From the NCBI GenBank assembly GCA_002839245.1, contig PGXR01000006.1:1-27792 (forward strand): a stretch of DNA of 27,792 bases, written 5' to 3'. The notes beneath the pieces were generated by a model, which was given only the letters and a program-made list of their open reading frames with translations, ran no database searches and was not told the origin of the DNA. Position 1 is the stretch's first letter. Each line of letters starts with the position of its first letter. The position numbers and the translations under genes are program-made. This DNA comes from Spirochaetae bacterium HGW-Spirochaetae-7 (lineage in GTDB: Bacteria; Spirochaetota; Spirochaetia; Treponematales; UBA12059). Of this stretch, positions 7,767 through 14,355 are shown piece after piece.

Positions 7767-9188
7767 CTATTTCTTCTTTGATTTCTTGACAAGGGTCTCG
7801 TCGAATACGACTACGGTCCCCGCCATGTTTATAACGTCGCCCGACTCGAGGCGTTTCCTCGTCACCGCATGGTTGTTCACGGTCACGGGTGACTCGGAGA
7901 CGACCGTATAGACGTTCTTGGCCTCGTCGAAGAGGATGGTGGCGTGGGATGCCTTCAGCGACGGGTTGCCAGCAATGCTGATGTCGGCATCGGGGGCCGC
8001 GCCGATGACGGTCTGCGGACCGGCCAGTTCGAAGAAGCGCGTCGACTGCCCGCTGCCGCCGGGTCCGAAGAGCAGTCGGACTCCTGCCCGGTCAGTCTCG
8101 CGCTCCAGCTTGAAGAGTACGAGCGCCAGCCAGGCTAGCGCCGCCGCGCCGATGCACAGCAGGTACCATGCCCGGGGCTCGTCGGCGCTCTGGCCCAATA
8201 CGGTGCCGGCGAAGTAGTGCCGCGTGGCCGACAGCTTGCGGCCATCGGTGGTGCCGGTCGAGACGCGCACCCAGCGCTTTTCGCCGCGGGCCATGCCGGC
8301 GCGGTAATCTACCGATATCTCCGCGAGGACGTCCTGGCGGATTGTCTGGTAAACGGAAGCAAGTTCGTCGCTGTCCATGACGTCGAAGGCGCGCCCTCCC
8401 GATTCCCTGGCGATGTCCGCTATCAGGGGGTCGCGCTGGGAGCCGAAGCGTACCGCGTACACCGTGACTCCGTCGCGCACCGCCTGGTCGATGACGCCCG
8501 CCGGCGTGGCGCTTGCGGTGCTCGTTTCAGGATTGGGCTTGCCTGAATTCAGCGCGTAGGGGTAGTTCTCGCCGTCCGACAGCACGATGAGGACGCGCCG
8601 GCCCGGTTCCGCTGCAAACTCCCCGAGGCCACGGCTCATGGACAGGTACAGCTCGGTGAAGGCATCCTCCGGGACCGGGCGGCTTATCTCGTCGAGGCTC
8701 CTTGCCGCGTCGGCGCTCTGGCCGCCGGGAGGAGCGGCGCTCCAGTACCTGGTGTTGAATACCGCGAGCCCGACACGGTCCTTGGGTGACAGGGCGGACA
8801 GGAACGAATGCGCGGCCGCCTTGGCCCTCTCGACGCGCAGATCAGCGGCGACGGTAGTTTCCTTGCCATCCATGTCGGTCCACATACTGCCGGAATTGTC
8901 CAGCAAGAGGAAGAACGATATGCCCGTGTCCGCGTTTGGCTCGAGCGCCACTTGTATCACGGGTCGTGGCAGCCAGTCCTTGCCGTCGCCGGATTCCCAT
9001 ACTTCGAACAGCTGTGGCTGGGTCCCGGGAACGGTTCCGAGTATGGGCGCCGAGATGTACAGCCTGGTTTTTTGCAGCCCCAGGAGATTCTCGGTGCCTA
9101 TCTGCGTTATGGACATGCCCTGAGCTCCCGCGATTGCCGAGGCAGCGACAAAAAAGGCGATGCCCAGCGAATGTCTGATTGTTTTCAT
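7767..9188 (-). CDS. Secreted VWA-domain protein with membrane anchor and C-terminal FHA domain
   Basis: A 473-residue protein. The signal peptide is about residues 1-22 (ends AGAQG). The VWA domain is about residues 88-280 with an intact MIDAS start D97-N-S-G-S101 and later VLIVLSDGENYP, so it should bind a metal and a protein partner outside the cytoplasm. One membrane helix follows (PRAWYLLCIGAAALAWLALV), then a cytoplasmic FHA-like domain (TVIGAAPDADISI…SHATILF…TVNNHAVT) and a lysine-rich end KKSKKK. The FHA domain lacks the usual GR and SxxH phosphothreonine residues. The ATG at 9188 has AAGGAG 8 bases upstream; an earlier ATG at 9218 overlaps the preceding gene. It is the last gene of the kinase operon and may couple an external contact to the FHA/kinase partners. 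Confidence 0.88.
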   Translation of the reverse strand: MKTIRHSLGIAFFVAASAIAGAQGMSITQIGTENLLGLQKTRLYISAPILGTVPGTQPQLFEVWESGDGKDWLPRPVIQVALEPNADTGISFFLLLDNSGSMWTDMDGKETTVAADLRVERAKAAAHSFLSALSPKDRVGLAVFNTRYWSAAPPGGQSADAARSLDEISRPVPEDAFTELYLSMSRGLGEFAAEPGRRVLIVLSDGENYPYALNSGKPNPETSTASATPAGVIDQAVRDGVTVYAVRFGSQRDPLIADIARESGGRAFDVMDSDELASVYQTIRQDVLAEISVDYRAGMARGEKRWVRVSTGTTDGRKLSATRHYFAGTVLGQSADEPRAWYLLCIGAAALAWLALVLFKLERETDRAGVRLLFGPGGSGQSTRFFELAGPQTVIGAAPDADISIAGNPSLKASHATILFDEAKNVYTVVSESPVTVNNHAVTRKRLESGDVINMAGTVVVFDETLVKKSKKK

Positions 9189-9214
9189 GATACTGCTCCT
9201 TGTCGCGGTCCGTT

Positions 9215-10108
9215 TCATCCGAAGAACCCGTAGATGAACTTGGCCTTGCCCACGGCCACCACGTCCTCGGGCCTGAGCGAACGGCCAGCGGGCGGCTCGT
9301 CGTTTATCAACAGGCGAGCTCCGGCCTTTTCCTGCTCCAGCATTACCTTGCCGTTCGAAAGGCGCACGGTGGCGTGCAGAGGTTCGACATCGGGGTATCC
9401 TTTGAGGACTATGTCGCAATCGGGAGCAGTGCCTATCTTCATCCGGCGACTGAGTACGCTGTATTCCTTGCCCTTGAGCGGGCCGTTCAGGAGCATGAAG
9501 GCGCCCGAGGAGAAACGGTTCTCGAACAGCGACCAGAATATGCTGAGCGACAGGCCGAAGAGCGCCAGGCCGGCGAGCAACGACAAGGGTTCGCCAGGGA
9601 AGAAATACGAGAGGCCGGCGAGCGCGGAGCCGCCGGTCAGGCCGCCCAGGACTCCCCCGGCCAGCCCGACGAGAAGCTTGCGGGCCGAGCGAGACCGGAG
9701 GCCCTCGGTCAGCGCAAGGAATATGCCGACTATCGTCCAGGCGATGCCGCTGGCCACCGCCAGGCCCGCGCCGTTGCGCGCGCTCGTCGTCCGCCAAAGG
9801 TTGGAGCCGGCTGCGAACAGGAACAGCTGTCCGGCCATCACGCCAACCGCGCCGGCCACGGAACCGAAGACCGCGCCGAAGAGCAGGCCCTTGAAAGCTT
9901 TGCTCCGGGACGACACGACAACGCCCTCGAACGAGCCGAAGAGCGCGCCGAAGACCAATCCCAGCAGGACGCCCTGGGCCAGGGAGAACAGAAGATAGCT
10001 CGGGAACGACTGCTGGAAATACTGCAGGGTCAGGAGGATCGGCCAGAGGGCGAGTGCCCCGAGAAGGCCAAACACGGCCAGGAATATCCTTTTCAAGGTA
10101 AGCGACAT
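9215..10108 (-). CDS. Multi-pass membrane protein with C-terminal FHA-like domain
   Basis: A 297-residue protein with two parts. Residues about 1-195 are strongly hydrophobic, with a first helix at MSLTLKRIFLAVFGLLGALA and several glycine-zipper helices (GLVFGALFGSFEG and GLLFGAVFGSVAG are near repeats of each other). Residues about 205-297 form an FHA fold (MKIGTAPDCDIVL…LHATVRL…LLINDEPP…). The phosphate-contacting Arg and Ser of FHA domains are replaced (IGTA for IGRS, EPLH for SxxH). A good AAAAGGAG precedes the ATG. It follows the kinase gene by 12 bases and precedes the VWA-FHA gene by 26, so it is a likely membrane partner of the kinase. Confidence 0.85.
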   Translation of the reverse strand: MSLTLKRIFLAVFGLLGALALWPILLTLQYFQQSFPSYLLFSLAQGVLLGLVFGALFGSFEGVVVSSRSKAFKGLLFGAVFGSVAGAVGVMAGQLFLFAAGSNLWRTTSARNGAGLAVASGIAWTIVGIFLALTEGLRSRSARKLLVGLAGGVLGGLTGGSALAGLSYFFPGEPLSLLAGLALFGLSLSIFWSLFENRFSSGAFMLLNGPLKGKEYSVLSRRMKIGTAPDCDIVLKGYPDVEPLHATVRLSNGKVMLEQEKAGARLLINDEPPAGRSLRPEDVVAVGKAKFIYGFFG

Positions 10109-10120
10109 GATGGTCTCCTT

Positions 10121-11725
10121 TTACTTGTGCCCGCCAAGGGGCGGAAGCGATGCCGACAGGATCAGCCTGTCCTGGTCGGCTGCAATCTTCAGCGAGAAAA
10201 CCTGCGGTTCATGCCCGTCCGCTTCGACGCGGAACTGGCGAACCGTGGCGGTGGCAAGCCATTGTTCAGGAAGATCTTCGGGCGTGGTCCAGGAACCATT
10301 GGCCATGACGGTGAGCCGGGCAGGCAATTCAAGCCCGGTATCGGCATCCTTGGCGGTCGCCGTCACGGACAGGCGGCGCTTTCCTTCCTCTTCGGCCCGC
10401 AGATGCATTTCAAGGCCGTTACCGCCGCCAGGCGCGGAGAACGGCAGTATCCGGAAAGATTCCCAGCGGACGGTGCCGCCGACTATCAACTTGAGGCGAT
10501 AGAGGCCGGGAACCAGGAATACGTGCCGTGACTCGAGCGAATAGTAGGGGTCCGACTCCGCCGAGGGAAGGAAATCCAGCGCCAGTGGCGAGGCCGTCGA
10601 TTCGGGCATATCCTTTCCGTCGTCGACGAAAAGCCTCGCCTTGATGAACATCTCGTCGGCGCGTTTCCCCGACTTGGGCACGCGCAAGCTCAGGTGAAGC
10701 TCTCCATAGGAATCCGGCATCATCCAACGGTATACGTACCCTTCGTGCCAGGCGTACCAGCCCCCGGAGCTCAGGCCTGCTACAAGAATGAGCAGTACTG
10801 GAAGTACCGAGCGTTTTCGCCGGGCTTTGGGGTAGCGGGGTTCGTCCGCGATGGACCCGCGCATGAGGGCGGCCAGGGCATTGGCGATGGGTTCGCTCTT
10901 GTAGCGTCGCAAGTATTTTTCTATTGTCCCGACCAGCTTGTCCACGTCCTGGAATCGCCTGGCGGCGGATGGTTGCATTAGCTTTTTTATGAGCCTGTCG
11001 ACAAAGGGGTGTATGCGGCCGTTTATCTTGGCAGCCCGGCGGTAGTTGCCCTTGCGTATCTTGATCAGCGTGTCGGCCGAGAAATTGCCCGGGTACGGCT
11101 TCTTTCCCGTCACCATTTCGTACAGCATGACGCCCACCGAATAGATGTCGGCCCGCTTGTCGACGTTCTTGGAATTTTCGATCTGCTCGGGCGGCATGTA
11201 GCACGGTGTTCCCAGCGTCATGCCTTCCTTGGTCAGGCCAGATTCGTCTTCGTCCTCGGAAGCGGCTATGCCGAAGTCGGCAAGCTTTATGTCCCCCTTC
11301 TTTGAAATCAGGATATTGCCCGGTTTTATGTCGCGGTGTATCACGCCCATCGAATGCGCGTAGGCCAGCGCCTTGCACACCTGGAGCACTATCGTCAGGG
11401 AGAGTTCGCTTGACAGGAAACGTTGTTTCTTGATGAGCTGGTCAAGGGACATGCCGTCCACGTACTCCAGCACCATGTAGTACGAGGAGCCTTCCTTGAA
11501 ATGGTCGTACACCTGCACGATGTTGTCGTGCTTGAAGTCCATGAGTATGCGCGCCTCGCGCTTGAAACGCTCCGCGATTGCAGAACTGCCCTTGATCGTC
11601 AGTTTCTTGAGCACCACGTGTCGTTTCAGGGTAGGGTGCACGGCCTTCAGCACGGCGCCCATTCCGCCTCGCGCGACCAGAGACTCGATCTTGTATTTTC
11701 CGATGTACTCGGGCAGTTCTGCCAT
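10121..11725 (-). CDS. Membrane-spanning Ser/Thr protein kinase (Hanks type) with extracytoplasmic sensor region
   Basis: A 534-residue kinase. The catalytic domain is about residues 11-275: glycine loop ARGGMGAV (18-25), ATP lysine K40 in VVLKKL, catalytic D132 in HRDIKPGN, metal-binding D150 in DFG, and GTPCYMPPEQ in the activation/P+1 region. All key residues are present, so it should be active. A single membrane helix is near residues 325-350 (SVLPVLLILVAGLSSGGWYA). The ~180-residue outer part is beta-rich, and its end (…FRVEADGHEPQVFSLKI…) resembles a PEGA-like module. The start at 11725 has GAGGAG upstream; longer frames would overlap the phosphatase gene. Placed between a phosphatase and two FHA proteins, it is the core of a phospho-signalling operon. 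Confidence 0.95.
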   Translation of the reverse strand: MAELPEYIGKYKIESLVARGGMGAVLKAVHPTLKRHVVLKKLTIKGSSAIAERFKREARILMDFKHDNIVQVYDHFKEGSSYYMVLEYVDGMSLDQLIKKQRFLSSELSLTIVLQVCKALAYAHSMGVIHRDIKPGNILISKKGDIKLADFGIAASEDEDESGLTKEGMTLGTPCYMPPEQIENSKNVDKRADIYSVGVMLYEMVTGKKPYPGNFSADTLIKIRKGNYRRAAKINGRIHPFVDRLIKKLMQPSAARRFQDVDKLVGTIEKYLRRYKSEPIANALAALMRGSIADEPRYPKARRKRSVLPVLLILVAGLSSGGWYAWHEGYVYRWMMPDSYGELHLSLRVPKSGKRADEMFIKARLFVDDGKDMPESTASPLALDFLPSAESDPYYSLESRHVFLVPGLYRLKLIVGGTVRWESFRILPFSAPGGGNGLEMHLRAEEEGKRRLSVTATAKDADTGLELPARLTVMANGSWTTPEDLPEQWLATATVRQFRVEADGHEPQVFSLKIAADQDRLILSASLPPLGGHK

Positions 11726-11744
11726 TTTTCTTCTCCTCGGGTCG

Positions 11745-12755
11745 TCAGCCGGCCACGCGGCTGCTGATATCCCGTATTTCCCCGATATCGAGCGATGGTT
11801 CAACGTCGCGGTCGGGCATCACCCAGGCTATGACATACTTGTTCGGGTTGTGAATCTGCAGGTGGGCGCCACCGGAGCGTTCCCGGTAGAGGTTCGGTAC
11901 GACCCGGTGCCCAGTGAAAAATCTCGCCCGCGCCACTGTCGGAAGAAAGCAGGCAAGCAGCTCGTTCACCGATCCAGGTTCGGCGGCTCCGTTGTCGGTC
12001 CAGGTAAGGCCCGCCACGACGTCCGGCAGGCTGCGGGCGTTCACGATTTCTTCCTCGGAATAGGGCCGCTCCGGCTCCGCGTGTGACGCCAGGAACCTGC
12101 CCCCGACAGCAAACAGGGGCAACGCGCGCTCGAAAGCGGCGTAGCGGGCCAGGAATTCATCGCCGTAAAACTTTTTGAGCCAGCCCAGGACCATATCGCC
12201 TTCGAGCGCGAACTTGTAGAACGGATGGTTGCCTCCACCTTCTTCGTTGAGTACGTTTTCGTGGTTGCCTTTCAGGAAGTGGAAATGCCTTGGGTACGAC
12301 AGTTTGGCAAGCATCACCGTTTCCATGAGAGCCATGCTCTCGGCCATTTCCTGGTCCATGGCAGCATGCCGGCGGTACCCGCCGTTGTACTCCTCCAGGG
12401 CGGCTCTCCACCGGTCTAAAGCGCGGGCTTCCGCGTGGAAGCCGTCGCCCAGGCACAGGATCTGCAGCTGACCGGCCGCCAGGGCGTCCCGGACTGTCCA
12501 CCCGCCGGGCAGGGGACTCTCGAGCAGGCTCAGGAAGAAACCGGTACGGGCATGCAGGTCAGGCACGATGATGGTCGGTAGGCCCGCATCCAGCCGTACG
12601 AGTCCGCCCGGCAGGCCCCGGGAATCTGTGGGACGCAGGTAGCCCGGTTCCCCCGACAGGACCGCTGTGGCGGCGTCCGCCAGCGCGGCGTACCCTTTCG
12701 CGGGAGGCGGATCGGGCCTCAGGAATGCCGTAACCATCGGGTTGCGCGGTTTCAT
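11745..12755 (-). CDS. Calcineurin-like metallophosphoesterase (probable protein phosphatase)
   Basis: A 336-residue protein with the ordered motifs of two-metal phosphoesterases: D66-L-H68 in VPDLHAR, LGDGFHAE, FLKGNHENVLN (the GNHE signature), FLASHAEPE and FFTGHRVVP. The position directly before the kinase gene (19-base gap) suggests it removes phosphates placed by that kinase, as PP2C or PPP enzymes do elsewhere, but it could also act on nucleotides. The ATG at 12755 is chosen because it clears the upstream gene by 28 bases; its ribosome site is weak (AGG close by, AAAGGA further up), and an ATG six codons on is a possible alternative. Confidence 0.85.
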   Translation of the reverse strand: MKPRNPMVTAFLRPDPPPAKGYAALADAATAVLSGEPGYLRPTDSRGLPGGLVRLDAGLPTIIVPDLHARTGFFLSLLESPLPGGWTVRDALAAGQLQILCLGDGFHAEARALDRWRAALEEYNGGYRRHAAMDQEMAESMALMETVMLAKLSYPRHFHFLKGNHENVLNEEGGGNHPFYKFALEGDMVLGWLKKFYGDEFLARYAAFERALPLFAVGGRFLASHAEPERPYSEEEIVNARSLPDVVAGLTWTDNGAAEPGSVNELLACFLPTVARARFFTGHRVVPNLYRERSGGAHLQIHNPNKYVIAWVMPDRDVEPSLDIGEIRDISSRVAG

Positions 12756-12783
12756 GCCTGGTTCCGTTTTCCTTTGCGCCCTC

Positions 12784-13308
12784 TTAGCCGACAACCGTCT
12801 TGTTGACGGTGGCAAAGTCTTCGGCAAGTTCCTGGCTGACCTGGGTGAGCATGGCTTCCTCTTCCTCGGGCTCGAGGGCTTCGCTGGCCACGGCTATCTT
12901 GTACACCGGAGAGCTGGTCTTGATCGGTCCTTTGGTAAACTGGACCGGCTCGTCCACCTCGAGGTCGGCGGACAGCTCGGAAGCATCGTCAGTCGCGGCT
13001 GGCGGTACATCGGCCCTGAGCCCTATCGAAGTGTACTCGCAACGACGGATGCTCTGCACGAGGGGTCCGATGTTGATGATTGAACCTGACCAGGTAAGGG
13101 CCAGCGCGCCCCGGGCCTCGGCCTGGCCATAGAATGCCACCTCTTCGAGCTTGTTGTCAGCCAGGGTCTTCTCGAAAATGGCCTTTTTCTCCAGCCACGC
13201 GACAGCCAGAAGCTCCGAGCTTTCATCGTTCAGGGGAAGTCCCGAGGTCTTGGCTATCTGCTTCAGGTGCTGCTGTATCTCCGGAGTCAGTGAATTGAAT
13301 GTGTCCAT
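12784..13308 (-). CDS. Uncharacterised protein, paralogue of the N-terminal domain of the divergent HU-fusion protein
   Basis: A 174-residue soluble acidic protein with no signal peptide. I do not recognise a named family. It aligns over its whole length with residues about 1-170 of the divergent gene: ALTWSGSIINIGP matches FLTYSGSLISLGP, YTSIGLRADVP matches YASIKLRVDVP, and SSPVYKIAV matches SSALYRIAV, while the helical ends (LTPEIQQHL…/LPERIRTQL…) also match. It lacks the DNA-binding half. The start has AGGAGG 5 bases upstream. As the first gene of the kinase operon it may be a partner, substrate or antagonist of its larger paralogue; this is inference. Confidence 0.85.
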   Translation of the reverse strand: MDTFNSLTPEIQQHLKQIAKTSGLPLNDESSELLAVAWLEKKAIFEKTLADNKLEEVAFYGQAEARGALALTWSGSIINIGPLVQSIRRCEYTSIGLRADVPPAATDDASELSADLEVDEPVQFTKGPIKTSSPVYKIAVASEALEPEEEEAMLTQVSQELAEDFATVNKTVVG

Positions 13309-13429
13309 GATTCCTCCTGCCTAAGACAATGTACTACAATAATCGAATTATCAATGGAAAAATACGGAAAATAAGTAAATAATTGGATTTCTTTCAAGAA
13401 TTGTGGATATACTGTCAATGGAGGCACCG
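13309..13429. promoter_or_regulatory. Divergent AT-rich promoter region between the two paralogues
   Basis: This 121-base gap is much richer in A/T than its surroundings and must hold promoters for both directions. Rightward: TATACT at 13408-13413 with a weak TTGGAT at 13383-13388 (19-base spacing). Leftward: TTGATA (13349-13354) and TACATT (13328-13333) on the minus strand with a short 15-base spacing. None is a strong match. An AT-rich shared control region next to an HU-type protein is compatible with autoregulation. Confidence 0.4.
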
Positions 13430-14326
13430 ATGAAAAAGCGCGAATACGATGAACTGCCAGAACGGATACGGACACAGCTCGATGGCTTGTTGGCCGACGC
13501 AGGCAGGGCTGACGATCCCGAGGCGCGGGAGCGACTCGCTTCGATTTGGTCCGAGAAGTTCCGCTTGTTCACCGGACAGACCGCCGCGCTGGACATGGTG
13601 TCGGTAGGCGAACTTGCCGCCGATGACGATCGCGCCGCCATTTTCCTGACCTATTCAGGCTCGCTCATCAGCCTGGGGCCGCGGCGCGGCAAGGATCGCT
13701 GGCTCGAGTACGCGTCAATAAAGCTCAGGGTGGACGTTCCCGAACTGGTCAGGGGAGACAAGGCCAACCTGGCAAGCGCGGCAATCCTCGACCAGGCCGC
13801 TTCATTCGAAGGCACGAGCCTCAAGCGCTCGTCGGCGCTGTACCGGATAGCGGTGTGCCCGGCGGGAACCAGCCCGGACGAACAGGAACGCCGCGTACGC
13901 GAGGCTACCGTCTACCTTACCAACGGGTTCATCAAATTGAACAGGACGCTGTCGCTCCAGGGCGCCAGCGAAGTTGACCAGTTCACGGCCAAGGCCATCG
14001 TCAACTACGTCGCCAGGAAGAATGGCGTCACGCAGAGCACGGCCCGTGGAATAATCGACGATTACCTGTCGATGATAGAGACGGGCATGCTCCTGGGCGA
14101 GCGGGTGTCGGTCGGCAAGCTAGGCAGCGCCAGCCTCCGCCACCAGGCGGCCCGCAAGGCACGGATCGTGAAGAGCCTCAATACCGGCGAGGACCTCCTC
14201 GTGCCGGCCAAACCCGCCTCGATGGCGCCAAAGTTCAGCTTCTCGCAGTCGGTCAAGGAAAAAGCCGCCAACGTCGACCCGACCTTCATTGGCCTCGAGG
14301 ATGAAGAAGGCGACGAGGATGACTGA
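13430..14326 (+). CDS. HU/IHF-family DNA-binding domain fused to an uncharacterised N-terminal domain
   Basis: A 298-residue protein. Residues about 1-170 are homologous to the divergent 174-residue protein (shared (F/L)TxSGS(L/I)(I/L)xxGP and YxSIxLRxDVP). Residues about 183-278 are an HU/IHF fold: helical start AIVNYVARKNGVTQSTAR, then GERVSVGKLGSASL and the arm AARKARIVKSLNTGEDLLVPA, ending in FSFSQSVKEK. The arm is about three residues longer than in classic HU and lacks the tip proline of the RNP motif that intercalates into DNA. A very acidic tail (EDEEGDEDD) closes the protein. The start at 13430 has GGAGG 5 bases upstream. It could be a nucleoid or transcription factor linked to the kinase operon. 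Confidence 0.85.
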   Translation: MKKREYDELPERIRTQLDGLLADAGRADDPEARERLASIWSEKFRLFTGQTAALDMVSVGELAADDDRAAIFLTYSGSLISLGPRRGKDRWLEYASIKLRVDVPELVRGDKANLASAAILDQAASFEGTSLKRSSALYRIAVCPAGTSPDEQERRVREATVYLTNGFIKLNRTLSLQGASEVDQFTAKAIVNYVARKNGVTQSTARGIIDDYLSMIETGMLLGERVSVGKLGSASLRHQAARKARIVKSLNTGEDLLVPAKPASMAPKFSFSQSVKEKAANVDPTFIGLEDEEGDEDD

Positions 14327-14355
14327 TCCACGCCGCCTTGCGCTCCGACAAGTGA

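Noticed and set aside
9189..9797. Extension of the VWA-FHA gene to an upstream start (frame open to 9797)
   Set aside because: It would overlap the whole FHA-domain end of the preceding gene, lacks a ribosome site, and would bury the signal peptide that begins at 9188.
9200..10531. Plus-strand frame of 443 codons across the FHA and kinase genes
   Set aside because: Glu/Arg/Gln-rich mirror translation spanning the boundary of two good minus-strand genes.
7767..13308. Type VI secretion regulatory locus
   Set aside because: Kinase, phosphatase and FHA proteins are present, but no Tss, Hcp, VgrG or ClpV genes occur in the window and the phosphatase class differs.
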